Shown here piece after piece: positions 23,127 to 34,363 of a stretch of DNA of 64,000 bases. Source of the stretch: Sodiomyces alkalinus F11 (taxonomy: Eukaryota > Ascomycota > Sordariomycetes > Glomerellales > Plectosphaerellaceae); contig NW_021167080.1 in NCBI RefSeq assembly GCF_003711515.1, positions 5,226,346 through 5,290,345 of the forward strand. Reading direction: 5' to 3'. The position numbers were made by a program, and so were the translations under genes. Under the pieces are notes generated by a model. It searched no databases. It was not told the origin of the DNA and saw only the letters and a program-made list of their open reading frames with translations. The first letter of the stretch is position 1. The number at the start of each line of letters is the position of its first letter.

Positions 23127-25301
23127 ATGCTTAACGCCAAGCTGTTCACTCTCCCTATCCTCTTCTCTGGCACGGCCTTCGCCCGGGCGATCCAGCAATT
23201 ACCCCCACAAGGCGCCGTTCTTTTACCCGTCGAAGATGTCGCACAGCCGCCTGCAGAAAGTCTAGATTTCGCCTCTCCGACGGTTGTTGACAACGCTATC
23301 GACGAACAGCCGACCGAGGCGGTGGAAATCGTGTCCTCTGTTCCACTCCCTCCGACGTCAGATCTGGTTGACGGCCTGACCAGCGTTATCGACGTGACGA
23401 GCGCCGCCGACGCCGAGCCAGTAGAGGCGACTTCGAGCGCCGAGTTCGAGATACCGGCCTCTTCAGTCCTCGGGGTTGTCGAGGATATATCATCTGTCGA
23501 ACTCGAACTGCCTACTTCGTCTGTGGTTTCGGCGGAGGAGGATACCTCGAGCGTTGAGTTCGATGTGATCGCCTCTGCATCCGACTTCGAGATCCCGACT
23601 TCCTCGGTTGCCGATGTCGCGGAGGAAACTTCCAGCATCGAACTCGACTTCTCTACCTCTTCGCTCGAGCTCGACATCCCCACCTCTTCTGCCCCTTTTT
23701 TTGCGGAGGAGACTTCGAATATCGAGTTCGAATCCCTGACTTCTTCACTCGAACTGGACTTTTCTACCTCGTCTCTTTTTGATTTCACCGGAGAAACTTC
23801 CAGCGTCCAGTTTGATGCTCTTTCAACCTCTTCCGTTGAACTGGACATCCCTACCTCGTCGATCGATGGCTTTCTCGAGGAGACTTCCAGCGTTGAGTTC
23901 GAACTGCCCAGCTCGTCTATTGAACTCGACTTTTTGACCTCGTCTGTTCTGGATGTGGAGGAGCCGACATCTACCGTCATCGCCGTCCCGTCCGATCCAG
24001 CTGTCATTCAAAAGCCCGTCATCGTCATTGTCAAGCAGGTCACTTTCTTCATCTTCCCTCCGGCCTTGGGCGGCCTCTGCCCCGCCGTCCGACCAGCACC
24101 ATTCCCAGGTGGCTTCTTGGTCGGCGACTTCAACTTCGGCCGCTTCCAGGACGCCTGTCTGGCCGCCTGTAACATTCAGTTCAGCCAGTGCTTGACTGTC
24201 GTGGGGTTCGGTCTTCAGGTGACCCAATGCCAGTCCCAATTGACCCTCTGCCGTCAAGCCGCTGTCACCGCGACCCTAAGCCTCCCTGTGCCCACCACGG
24301 TTACCCAGACCGTCATCCTCCCTCCCGAGGCTGTGGAGACAGATTCTCCGGCCGTCACTTCCCAGATCATCGACGCCGGAGGTGAGGTCATCACTACTAC
24401 TGTCCTACCCGACGACGAGGTTGCCACCATCGGTACTGGCGGTGTCAGCATCATCACCGTTACTGTTACTCCCACCCCTACGCCCACGCCCGAGCCTGTG
24501 GTTGGGGATGAGGACATTGAGGACCACCCTGACGCCATCACGTCCGTCGTGACGGTCACTCTGCCGCCCAATCCGGCCGAGCCCGGTGTGCCTCAGATCA
24601 GCACCGTTGTGGTTACCGTTCATCCGACCCCCGAAGAGCCTCAAGCTCCTATCACCTCCGTTGTCACCGTGACTCTCCCTCCCCATCCGACTCTTCCCGG
24701 CGTTCCGCAGTTGAGCACCGCCACCATCACCATCCACCCCACTCCCGACGCTCCGACGGCACCCCAGGGCCAAGCGCCGGCTGCTCCTAAGACCAGCGTC
24801 GTCACAGTCACGGTGGGCGGCCAGGTCGGCATCATCACCATGACAGTCCCCGAAGCGGCGGCCCCCACTCAGCCCAATGGTCTTGCGCCGCCCGACTGCC
24901 CTGCCTGCGCCAACCCCGTCACCGTCGTCGTGACCGAGACGAAGACTCAGATCATCACCCAGGTCGTCGACGTCTGCGGGGCGGCGCCGACAGAGGGCAT
25001 CACCGCCAGCGAGAGTTTGGCCGTAAGCGAGAGCCGCCTGGTCGTGTCTGAGAGCGTCTTCCCGACTGAAAGCATCGTCACCGACGGCGCCCTCCCAATT
25101 GAGAGTATCGTTACCGAGAGCGTTGTGGTTCCAGAGATTGCTGTTCCCACCGAGGGCGCCGCTGCCGAGGAGCCCCCCTTGCCCGAGGCAGAAGCCCCGG
25201 CGGTGACGCCTGAACGGAAGGGTCCCAAGTTCTTCCGGTTTCCCTTCGAGGATCGGACTTTTGAGAAGCGGTGGCGACCTAACACCCCGCGAGGAGCTTA
25301 G
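23127..25301 (+). CDS. Secreted repeat-rich Ser/Thr cell-wall-type protein with Cys-rich module
   Basis: This is one intronless ORF of 724 aa. Residues 1-20 (MLNAKLFTLPILFSGTAFAR) form a clear signal peptide. Residues 70-285 are imperfect repeats alternating acidic/aromatic segments with Ser/Thr clusters, built around EETSSVEFE and SLELDIPTSS. A Cys-rich module near 318-379 has six cysteines (GLC, DAC, AAC, SQC, TQC, LCR) and QCQSQLTLCRQA. Residues 470-580 hold at least two repeats of a TSVVTVTLPP / VTVHPTP unit with proline-rich spacers. Another small Cys cluster, DCPACANPV, lies near 590. There is no C-terminal hydrophobic GPI signal. The tail is basic and has a dibasic FEKR site nine residues from the end. 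I infer a heavily O-glycosylated wall or matrix protein; family and function are unknown. Confidence 0.82.
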   Translation: MLNAKLFTLPILFSGTAFARAIQQLPPQGAVLLPVEDVAQPPAESLDFASPTVVDNAIDEQPTEAVEIVSSVPLPPTSDLVDGLTSVIDVTSAADAEPVEATSSAEFEIPASSVLGVVEDISSVELELPTSSVVSAEEDTSSVEFDVIASASDFEIPTSSVADVAEETSSIELDFSTSSLELDIPTSSAPFFAEETSNIEFESLTSSLELDFSTSSLFDFTGETSSVQFDALSTSSVELDIPTSSIDGFLEETSSVEFELPSSSIELDFLTSSVLDVEEPTSTVIAVPSDPAVIQKPVIVIVKQVTFFIFPPALGGLCPAVRPAPFPGGFLVGDFNFGRFQDACLAACNIQFSQCLTVVGFGLQVTQCQSQLTLCRQAAVTATLSLPVPTTVTQTVILPPEAVETDSPAVTSQIIDAGGEVITTTVLPDDEVATIGTGGVSIITVTVTPTPTPTPEPVVGDEDIEDHPDAITSVVTVTLPPNPAEPGVPQISTVVVTVHPTPEEPQAPITSVVTVTLPPHPTLPGVPQLSTATITIHPTPDAPTAPQGQAPAAPKTSVVTVTVGGQVGIITMTVPEAAAPTQPNGLAPPDCPACANPVTVVVTETKTQIITQVVDVCGAAPTEGITASESLAVSESRLVVSESVFPTESIVTDGALPIESIVTESVVVPEIAVPTEGAAAEEPPLPEAEAPAVTPERKGPKFFRFPFEDRTFEKRWRPNTPRGA

Positions 25302-25777
25302 AGCAGGGAGAACAGGCTATGAATTCTCCGGTGACAGCAATCGCCCATGTATATAGATCGCATACTCTTCCTCCAGGCTGAGGCGTTAAGAGACATTTTC
25401 TTTTGTGTTGGAGACGTCTGGGTTGGAATGGTGGGACAGGCTTCCCAGAGCAACAGCTGGTCTCTGGCTGGAATGGCTATATGGTATTTATGAGACGCTG
25501 GTTTTTTGTCCTATTTCACAGCGATCAACATAGATTTTTCCATGGTTTCATCATCTTTGTATATTGTCTTAAGCTAGGGCCAGGATCCCAATTTTTCATA
25601 TATATTGCACACCTTAGATGGTGGCGACGAACTCTTGATATCTTTCTGGTCGTGACAATCAAGCAAAGGTCTCCGGCTTGCGAGCCCCCGTACGATCAAG
25701 ACTGCAATGTAGACGATGGAAATACTTACAGGTCGGTGAAGTTACGCGAGGAAACCTAGACCCTTTATTTACCTTAC
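25302..25777. other. Convergent intergenic region
   Basis: This region holds the 3' ends of the secreted-protein gene and the AT-hook protein gene. I see nothing else. Confidence 0.6.
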
Positions 25778-28300
25778 TCAGTCATCAATGGGGTCGCTAT
25801 TGTAATCAGGTAGGGCCCGAATGTTGGTTCTCCCGGCCTTTGCCTTCTTTCTAGGACGCCCTCGTCCTCGAGGTGGCGCATGCACGCTGAGCTGCACCAA
25901 AGGACTTGCTGCCGGAGGATGCGGGGACTTGGCGAGGCGGCCTACAAACCGCTCTGGTTGTGCAAATCTAAATCTGAACGAAGTCACCTCGCTGACTGCC
26001 GGCTCCGACGGCTGCGCCACTATCGAAGCATTGTCATGTAGTGCCGTATCGGCTGCCGGGAGCTCTGACTGGACTTCAGTTGAGTCACTAGATCCACAAG
26101 ACTCTAAGCCTTCGAAGATGGTGGGTAGGCAGCTAGGACCTTCGACGGTCTGGTCTGACGCTATTGTGGACGGGATTGCCACCGTCAGACCAGATCGTAC
26201 TGGGCTGGTTTCGACTATAGACTGCTCTGAATATGTCGATGATCCACACGTTGCGACAGTCTCAACATGGCCATCAACGGCGGCAATGGCTCGGTCGCCA
26301 TCTATTTCCTCGGAATCGTCGCATGGTTGGATTGCACGGCTTGTCTCGTATGTGGCTTCATCGAAGGCATTCTGCAGTACTTCGTCGCTGTCGTCGACCT
26401 CCGAGTTGAGAAATGTCATCCAAGCGACGTCCTCGTTGGCATCTGGCTGTAGATGTGTTGACTCTGCAAGCTTAGCCATAGGCGCAGATGGAGAAGAGGG
26501 TGTCGCAGAAACATCCCTGCCGGTGTCTTGGGAGTCTAGATGGTTCGGCTCGTCCACCTCTCCGGCCGATACCCTGTACCCACCTCGTTGCGTGTTGTCT
26601 TCCTTGGTAGCATCGGCTAAGTGGTCATAGTGTACACCTTGGTGTGTGTGAGAACCGACAAACTCGGAGTTATCAGTCCTCCTGTGCTCGAACCCATCAT
26701 GTTCCCCACGTAAACCTGATTCACTGCAATCGGGGTCCACATACGAAGGTGAGGAATGGAAGGACATGGAGTTGACAGCTTCCTCCTCAATAGGAGGCCA
26801 GTCGCTAAATACGGTTTCGGGCGAGCCCCAGGCTGGACCTACAGAACCTGACTTTTCCATTGATCCGTTCGTGTGCATGTATTCATATATACGAGACGGA
26901 ATTTCGCGAGGCGTTTGTCTCGGAGGCTGTTCCATGCTTATCCCTGGGCTTATCTTCGGGTGTGTGGAGGGCGAGTCTCCCGATGCCTGGAGAGCTGAGA
27001 TGTCAGATTGCCGGCGAGGGGATGTTATAAACGAACGCCATTGATCGTTCTGGCCACCTTCCGATGATGTGATGCCGAAATGGTGGCCCTGGCCTACTTG
27101 TGCTCGTACGCTAGCCTGGCCGCCATCCGAGCTCGGTGACTGAGACTCCTGATATTGAAGGATTCGGGCAATACGCCGGGGTTTCGGGTGGTGGACGAGA
27201 GGAGAAGACGTCTCAGGAAAGATCTGGTTCTGGGGCTCAGGGGGTTGAAATAAGCTCCTTTCAACATGGCTGGCCCTATGGCCATCCTCGACAGCCTCAG
27301 GTTCGATATGGCTTGAACCTGTCCAGGGCGAACTTGTCGATTGGAGCGAATTCCGCAGAGGCCGCCGTCTGGGAGAAGATAAATGACCATCACTGCGTAA
27401 GCTGTGGAGCGAGTATTTGGATTCCGACGGGTGGGAGACATAAGCCTCTCGGAAGGTACGGCCGTGAAAGTAGGGCGAGGACTTGGGTGAGCCTCTGTTC
27501 CCACTGGCCCATTGACTTGGTGATCTCTTTCGAGGGCCCCTCAGGCTTCGAGTCTCATTAGATGTTCCTAGGTGAATATCTTGACTTCCGATTTTGATGC
27601 GCATCTGATTAGCTGGCCGCGATGCGTCGGTGGAACTATCTGTAGCTAGCTTCTTGTGCCGGATCCGCGAAGCACCATATGACTGCATGGGTTCCCCAGA
27701 ACGGACGTCTCGACGACCGAAGCCCCATTTCGGATTTTTGGGGGAACTTGGGTGTAGTGGGAATTTGATGGGAAGTGATTTCTGCAAGCCGATGCTGACC
27801 CAGTCACCGCGGAGGAGGAGGTCTCGGCGTTTCGAATCAAGGTCATTTATGGCTGCATTGGGAGACCTAGGAATGGGATCCTTGCCTGCGGCCGAAAGTG
27901 CCGGGGTTGGTGATGAGGAATTCGGGTTCTTTGCGAGGCGGTTCTGAGTATTTTGGGACAACGAGGCTTTCCCTTGGGCGGCGAGTCGTGAGGATCGAGA
28001 GGAATGAGAGGAACGAGACACGGCTCGGTAGTCTTTGCGGATTTTCTTAGGGAGACCATGGCTTGAGTGACTTGACCGCGAGTGAATGCTTGACGAGCGC
28101 TCCCGGGTAGTTTTCTGCCTTTGTTGATGTCCGGAATCCAGGCGGTTTGGGGGAATGGAGGAGACCGATGTTGAGCTGCCAGCAGCGTGTTCCTGCAATT
28201 TCAGCCTAGCACGGGCGAAGAACTCTTTCTGCTTGGGAATTAAGGGGTTGAAGCCCCTGCCGCGCGAATGCCGCTGCAAGCCTCCTTCAGTCCAGTTCAT
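25778..28300 (-). CDS. Large disordered protein with C-terminal AT-hook-like motif
   Basis: This is an intronless ORF of 840 aa from the ATG at 28300. An in-frame ATG at 28396 adds 32 residues that look like translated leader. The N-terminus MNWTEGGLQRHSRGRGF followed by PKQKEFFARARLKLQ resembles the start of a group of uncharacterised ascomycete nuclear proteins; this is from memory and cannot be verified here. Most of the chain is Ser/Pro/basic-rich and disordered, with an acidic region near 640-760. The C-terminus has RGRGRPRKKAKAGR near residue 810, an AT-hook-type minor-groove binding motif, followed by the acidic end NSDPIDD. A chromatin or DNA-associated role is inferred from the AT-hook only. 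Confidence 0.72.
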   Translation of the reverse strand: MNWTEGGLQRHSRGRGFNPLIPKQKEFFARARLKLQEHAAGSSTSVSSIPPNRLDSGHQQRQKTTRERSSSIHSRSSHSSHGLPKKIRKDYRAVSRSSHSSRSSRLAAQGKASLSQNTQNRLAKNPNSSSPTPALSAAGKDPIPRSPNAAINDLDSKRRDLLLRGDWVSIGLQKSLPIKFPLHPSSPKNPKWGFGRRDVRSGEPMQSYGASRIRHKKLATDSSTDASRPANQMRIKIGSQDIHLGTSNETRSLRGPRKRSPSQWASGNRGSPKSSPYFHGRTFREAYVSHPSESKYSLHSLRSDGHLSSPRRRPLRNSLQSTSSPWTGSSHIEPEAVEDGHRASHVERSLFQPPEPQNQIFPETSSPLVHHPKPRRIARILQYQESQSPSSDGGQASVRAQVGQGHHFGITSSEGGQNDQWRSFITSPRRQSDISALQASGDSPSTHPKISPGISMEQPPRQTPREIPSRIYEYMHTNGSMEKSGSVGPAWGSPETVFSDWPPIEEEAVNSMSFHSSPSYVDPDCSESGLRGEHDGFEHRRTDNSEFVGSHTHQGVHYDHLADATKEDNTQRGGYRVSAGEVDEPNHLDSQDTGRDVSATPSSPSAPMAKLAESTHLQPDANEDVAWMTFLNSEVDDSDEVLQNAFDEATYETSRAIQPCDDSEEIDGDRAIAAVDGHVETVATCGSSTYSEQSIVETSPVRSGLTVAIPSTIASDQTVEGPSCLPTIFEGLESCGSSDSTEVQSELPAADTALHDNASIVAQPSEPAVSEVTSFRFRFAQPERFVGRLAKSPHPPAASPLVQLSVHAPPRGRGRPRKKAKAGRTNIRALPDYNSDPIDD

Positions 28301-29408
28301 AGTTTCGACGATGTGTTTCTGGGAGGTCTGGGAAACGAAGCCAAAGGACCGGATACATACTGGGTACTTGGTAAAAGAGATACAGGCCCAATACATTATG
28401 TACCTACCTTAGGTATCTAATAATGCCATCACGGTTCTAAGGCTGCCCCGACGTGAGGTAATACGTACCCAAAATAAGGAGGCGGACTTACACCTAGGTA
28501 CGTAGAGATACGGCCAAACTAAAGGTAGGTAGCTCGCCACGAGGAGGAAACCACGACCCAAGATGGCGAATGAGCGGCAAGATCTAGAATTTCCCATTGG
28601 ATTCTCTCTCGCATCCTACGGCTACCAGATAAGGTAGGTAAAGTACCTTGATCCAGTTCCTTAAGGTGAAGGTAACTTCATGAATACTGTTGGGTATTGG
28701 ATGCTTGGAGCGTGTCGTGCAATATGGATCTTTGTTGGATTCAAACGTACCAGACTGGTCCGCCAATGGGGCTTTTCCAACATGTTGCCATATCTGCTGT
28801 GCTCTTATGCATGCCGAGTGAGTTTTTAAAGACTCTAAGAGAAGCCTGGGTATGAATTGAGGTCATAAATGAAAGTCATCGTGGGTGGTAAGGTGGCACC
28901 GTTCATACAAGAATTCAAGTTGTCGGGGACGTCGTAGCCGTTGGACTGTGGGTGCCTTTCCTCGTTAGGTACCTTAGCCAAAAGCAGGTTACATAAGCAA
29001 ACCCATACACATTGGCCCCTTAAAGTGTGGAGATAATGATTTTGATTCCCGACGTCATCCCAAGGGTCTGGTCTCCAAAGATATGTACGTACGTTGTACC
29101 TCTCCAATCGCTTGCTTACCAATCGTCCCTAAGGTACCGGCCTTCCGGCCTTCCGGGTTCATTGTGCTTCGAAATGAAACGTCCATGATGGATAAGCTCA
29201 GCTATCCGTGCTTCGTGCTCATCTGTCGCTGTTCGTCTCCATGGCGCCTTTTCCTTCTATATATACATCTTGGTAATTAGACGATTTCACCTCAATTGTA
29301 GTTTGCGACATTCACTGAGAAATGTCTGTATTCATCTCGTGATTCCTTCCCAATTTCCCTTTGTCTTTCTCTCTATCTCTTTTGCTTCCACCTTTTGCGG
29401 TCCACACC
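28301..29408. other. Divergent intergenic region (AT-hook protein / MFS transporter)
   Basis: This region contains repeated short motifs such as TACCTAGGTA and AAGGTAGGTA (for example 28393-28416 and 28521-28535) and the pyrimidine-rich leader of the transporter. I see no supported gene. Confidence 0.55.
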
Positions 29409-31528
29409 ATGTTCCCGGATGTCGAGAACGGAGCGAGGCGTGATGCCTCGGATCACCATTCCGAGGACACCGATGCTGTCCCAACGGAAACTACCACTCT
29501 ATTGAATTCCGATACCAGCTCCGAGACGCTTTCCCATGCCCCATCTTCCAAGAGACGCGACTCGGGCGCCGATTCAGGGGATCCCAAACACTCAGTCGGC
29601 ACTCCTCGCGCCGTTGCCATCATCCTCAGCTTATGGACTCTTATATTCCTTCAGGGTACGCAAACCCCCAGCCTTAGCAATTTACGCTCCTTTCCCCAGC
29701 TAACTTCCCGCAGCATCGAACATGTCCGGCGTCACCATCGTTCAAGGCGCCATCGCTGAAGACCTTGAGTCCTATGAAGACGCTATGTGGTTCACCACCT
29801 CTTATCTTATTGCCACTTCCGCCCTGTCCCCGCTGTCCGGCCGATTAGCCACTATATTCTCTCCCCGTACTCTTGTTCTGCCTATTGGCCTATTCTTTGC
29901 TGCTGGTGGCCTCGTCACATCGCTAGCTCGCTCCTTTGCCGTCTTCATCCTCGGCCGCGTCCTGACTGGCGTAGGCGCCGCCGCCGTCATGACTCTGTCA
30001 GTCGTTCTTGTTCTCGAACTCGTCAGTAAGAAGAGGCGCGGCATCTTTGTCGGTCTGCTGAACTGCGGTTTCACCATTGGTCTCGCAACTGGTGCCGTTG
30101 TATACGGTGCACTTCTACCTGCTATCGGATGGGTAAGGGCGTCTTGGCGTCTTGATTTGTGCCTCGGAGGTATAACGCGCTGACCTCGCCTCTAGCGACC
30201 CATATTCGGCGTCCAGTCGCCTGTCGCCCTCGTAGCATCGCTCGGTCTTTACTTCAGTGTCCCGAGAACACTGAGTCCGAAACAACCCAAAAATGACGAC
30301 GGATCTTTCCAGTCCAGCCTCAAGGAAAAATTGGCGCGTATAGACTATCTTGGCGCTTCCATTATGGTCAGTCAGATGGATATCGCCATTGATTCTGCAG
30401 CGCAGTATTGACACACTCTCTAGGTTCTCACTATCGTGCTGTTCTTGTATGGTCTCTCAGGAGACGTCAGATGGACGCCCATCATTCTCTCCGTCTTTAG
30501 CCTGTTTGTTTTTATCCTGATCGAAGTCTTTGTTGCCGCTGATCCGATCATACCTCTCTCCATCCTATCATCACGCGGGATCCTCTTCTCCTGCATCGCC
30601 CGTAAGTCGGCCCCTGGAGAATTTTCAGTCTCTGGCGCTTGTTCTTTCCTTTCTCCTTCTTTTCTCCCCTCTGCCATCTCTCTTCGCTTGCAATCAGAAA
30701 GTATCCGCGAAAAAAAAAGGTACAAGGAAGAACCACTAACATCTCATCTCAGAACTCATATTCATGGCCTCAAGGTGGACACTACTCTATTACACCCCAA
30801 TTTTCGTCCTAGCGGTCAGGAATTACGCCCCCGCAATTGCCGGCTCCATACTGATCCCAACCAACCTGGGCTTCGGTGTCGGAGGTCTTATTGTGGGCTG
30901 GCTTCATGTTCGCCGTAACGGGGACTTTTGGCTCCCCTCCATCATCGGACTTGGCCTTTCCGGTGTCACACTCTACGCTCTTTCTCTGGTCGGCACCACC
31001 ACGGCTCCGGCATGGTCCTTCGTCCTCGTCGTATTCCTCAGTGGTCTAGCAACAGGCGGTTCCCTCAACTACACTCTGGCGCACCTCCTTCACCTGACTA
31101 GTCCTACAGAACACTTCATCTCTACCAGTCTCCTGAACACGTTCCGCGGGTTTGGTGGGAGCTTCGGAACGGCTATCGGGGGCGGCATCTTCTATAGGCT
31201 GCTTCGAAGCGGTCTTATTAATGAATTCTTGCAACTGGACGGCGACCGACTGACCGAGGACCGTCGTCAGCTGATCACTAGACTCATTGGAAGCCCGGCG
31301 CTGGTATACAATGGCGGTCTGGAGGATGCCGAACGCCAAATCGCCGTGGAATGTTACGCGGCTGCGTCGCGAGGGACGTGGCAGGCCGCTGCCGCCTTGA
31401 CCATTGCCGCGGTTGCTTTGCAGGCTGCTACCGGCTGGGCGAGCCCCCAAGTCCAAGTCCACCCGGAAGACGGTGAAACAGAAACGAGAAGGGCTTTTCT
31501 GGAAAGGGAGGACATTGGAGAAAGGTAG
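29409..31528 (+). CDS. MFS transporter, drug/basic-amino-acid antiporter type (Fnx1/Vba-like)
   Basis: Five exons, 29409-29655, 29714-30132, 30196-30366, 30424-30601 and 30753-31528, give 596 aa. The start (MFPDVENGARRDASD, context CACACC) is preferred over an upstream in-frame ATG at 29361. The first ~70 residues are a soluble, acidic/Ser-rich cytosolic tail, and 12-14 membrane helices follow. The first helix runs into the family signature FLQASNMSGVTIVQGAIAEDL. Other motifs are SPLSGRLATIFSPRT (motif A position), FILGRVLTGVGAAAVM, GLATGAVVYGALLPAIGW, and FRGFGGSFGTAIGGGIFY in the C-terminal half. The layout resembles fungal Fnx1/Vba vacuolar exporters of basic amino acids and related multidrug antiporters. 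The substrate cannot be told from sequence, and the membrane could be vacuolar or plasma. Confidence 0.85.
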
Positions 31529-32203
31529 CCCTTCTCTTGAAAGGTGATCTGATAGTGCAGATGATGATCCCGATTCCGTATGGAAATCAAGAGGCAAACT
31601 CCAATTCAGATAGCACGTCAAGGGGAACCGGAACAGGGACCCAAGCTTGTTCGTGTCCTGAGGTGTGAATTTAAAGGCCAAGATTTATCATGACTGATTG
31701 GGTGTGTTGTCGTGCATAAGCATTAATTAGCCATTATTAAGACTGTGCCCGAACGTAAACGATGATGAATGCATCTTACTGGGCTGCCATATTTTCCCTT
31801 GATCAGTTTGCCATGTTTGCCTTTTCCAGACTGTCCTCCTCTCACCTCGACGACGTCTCTTCGGGCCTTCTACTAGGACAGTGGGTTATTAACTCTTAAG
31901 GACCAATTAGCAGACAATCTTAGTTGCAGATTCCATGTACACACTCTATACGACCGGCACAAAATAGGAAAATTATGAGGAAGAGCCATGGGGGTTCGGA
32001 CTGTCTAGAGATGATCTACTGCAGTCTTGTACGGGTCATAATGTATTCCTCTATATAGTACGGCTTTTTCATTTTCATTTTTTTTCCATGACGCGCATGC
32101 AGCCCTAAAACTATGGCGCGGCACCTGTCGCCCTGTGGGCTATAGCCTAGTTGTAGCTAAATACAGCGAATAACATTGCTAAACAAAGGAAATCCTCCCT
32201 AAC

Positions 32204-32396
32204 TGTCAGACGCCCACAGCCACCGTATCGAGGTGTGACAAACTATATTATATTAGACGTATAGAGTACCATGTTCCTATATATCCAAACGTATTTCCTC
32301 TTATTTTTCCTAATAGTTAGATATTCCCCGAAGTACTATAAGCTTCACTTAGATAAGAACATATATAATTTACGTACCTTTATTTATGTTCTGACA
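32204..32396. mobile_element. Solo LTR, probable Ty1/copia family, AT-rich
   Basis: The 193-bp element starts TGTCAGA and ends TCTGACA, a perfect 7-bp terminal inverted repeat with the TG...CA ends of LTR retrotransposons. It aligns along its length with the sequence at 57585-57781 and in part with 58108-58217. Homology to the second copy stops exactly at the TG end, confirming the left boundary. The AT-rich content and scattered C-to-T/G-to-A differences fit RIP. No primer-binding site or internal region follows, so this is a recombined solo LTR. No target-site duplication is obvious. Confidence 0.8.
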
Positions 32397-32398
32397 AG

Positions 32399-32426
32399 GG
32401 GTTAACGGGTTAACGGGTTAACGGGG
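32399..32426. repeat. Three-unit GTTAACGG tandem repeat
   Basis: Three octamer units GTTAACGG sit immediately after the right end of the solo LTR. It is not a telomere repeat (TTAGGG). Confidence 0.85.
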
Positions 32427-33414
32427 GTGCAAATGGTGTGGGATGAGAACCCAGAGAATCCCATGCAATTTAAAAGGTGGAAGGGGCAAGCCCTGTTGGA
32501 AGATCAGATTCGGTCAACCTTGCGAAGTAACCTTACTGTACATAGTAAGTGGTGAAGAAGAGAAAGTACAGATATTCCAATGATCAAACATGATTGGTGG
32601 AATATCAAGCTCCCATGCAAGACGTTCTCCTCTCGACGGCAAAACTTTTTGGAACCCATTTCATAAGCGCCCCAGACGGTGTTCGTCCCGTTGTGCCTCC
32701 TCCCACCATGTCCTCCTGACCCCCAACATTTCCCCGCATGCGAGACGTTTGGAACCCCCCAACCGGCCCCCGTACGTGTAGTCCAAACTTTTGACTGCAA
32801 GTTTGTTTGAAGCTCAACTGCCGTCATCTCCTCCCAGAGCTTGAGCATGCGCCCCGCCCGTGCCTGCCCCACTCGGTTCCGATGGAACACTGAAGCAGCT
32901 ATTGACCCTGACACGCCAGTTTGGCGTGTCCAATACCCGTAATGATTGGGGATCTTCAACTCTCTTTGCTGCGTTTTGCGCTGCATCCCTCGCGGACAAC
33001 AGCGTCCCGCCCATTCTTGGTGGCATCTGGCGACTCCGTCTCTCTGAATCAATCATATCACATGGGTCGCCATCCATCCACGATAAACAGTCACTGATCC
33101 GTCGGGTTTATTTGGAAGCAGTAACGGAGCAGCACTGCGTACCACCGGCGAAGCAGGCTATCTGTTATTTTGACCCGAACGAGACGGGCTCCTGGACCTA
33201 GAAAGCACACTGTGGCTTCTCCGACGGTCTGACTGCCTATGTATGTAGGTATACTTGATATTACCACGACCGAGTCCTGTAAGTCTTTTTTGTCGTTTGA
33301 TCAGAGTGCTAATGTTGCACCTATCCCCAGTCAGTGACTCCGCGTTGCCGTGCGTTGCTCCGTGCTTCAAGACGAATCTTCTAAGTCTTCTACTTTAAGA
33401 TACCTTACCCCACG

Positions 33415-33454
33415 TACGATACCTACGATACCTACGATACCTACGATACCTACC
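33415..33454. repeat. 9-bp tandem repeat TACGATACC (about 4 units)
   Basis: Four perfect TACGATACC units plus a partial unit lie in non-coding DNA upstream of the quinate-repressor-like gene. Confidence 0.9.
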
Positions 33455-34363
33455 TCCGACGCCGACCCGGCCATGAACGAATCTAGAGGACCCTGCCGAT
33501 AGTTCCACTCCCATGGACTAGCCGTCTCCGTCCTTGCAGCTTCTTTTGCGCACAATCACACTGGGCCGTCTTCCATGCGGAAAATTCCCACCGTCGAGCC
33601 GTCAGCAATTCTTCCTTCGTCCTTCGTCTACTCTTCCACCAACGAAATTCGGCATAATTCTCCTTTCGAATCAAACGCCCTACCGCGCCAGCACCCACCC
33701 CTTATCAACCCCAGAATACCTGTAGGAGTGCCCTTACGCTTGCCCAAGCTTCATCTCTTCTACACTCTCAGCTGCCGATCCATCTTCCTCCCACACCTTC
33801 CGCCACGACTCTTCGGCTTGGGAATGTCACCAGATAACTCGCCCTCGCCTTGTGCTGCTCTGTTTGCTTCTTGAACTCTTTCCGCAGTCGTGCCGCCCAT
33901 AGAGCCACCCTCTGATTGTCTGGCAGGACTGGACACAGACTACGTTGATATTTGGATCAAGCCATTCTTTCTGGCTACCTATACACGAAGGACCAGCATT
34001 AGCTCTTGAATTGCCATGAGGCGATTCAACAGTGGATTGGAAACTGACGGAGACCGCCCTTTGTGCCCCAAGATTAACACCTCACGTTTGTCTGAGGCCA
34101 TCCCTCTTCCCAAGACCACGGATGCCACTCGCTTGTCCACTCACAATATTCCACGCCAACAGCCGGTTGTTTTTGGAATGGGAATCCGGCCTAGTCCCCT
34201 CAACAATCATTTATTAACCATCCGCATTGCTCGACTTCTGGTGTTATTGCCTTGAAGGCTGGGCTAGTTTGCGACTCCCCCACCCTCTCCTCGGCACACA
34301 CAATCAACGACGTCGTCGTACGGAAGAGTACAACTGGGAGCTGGGGCGTCCGGGTCTTCTATC

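Larger units (their letters stand above)
31529..34363. other. 2.8-kb intergenic region with a solo LTR
   Basis: This holds the solo LTR (32204-32396), the GTTAACGG triplet beside it, a 9-bp tandem repeat (33415-33454) and a long pyrimidine-rich leader before the quinate-repressor-like gene. ORFs here (for example 32504-33052 minus) show no recognisable protein features. Confidence 0.6.

Noticed and set aside
23042..24007. Minus-strand Ser-rich ORF of 321 aa
   Set aside because: Antisense shadow of the repeat part of the secreted protein, which has a signal peptide and a full 724-aa frame.
32399..32426. Possible internal telomere repeat
   Set aside because: The unit is GTTAACGG, not TTAGGG, and there are only three units.
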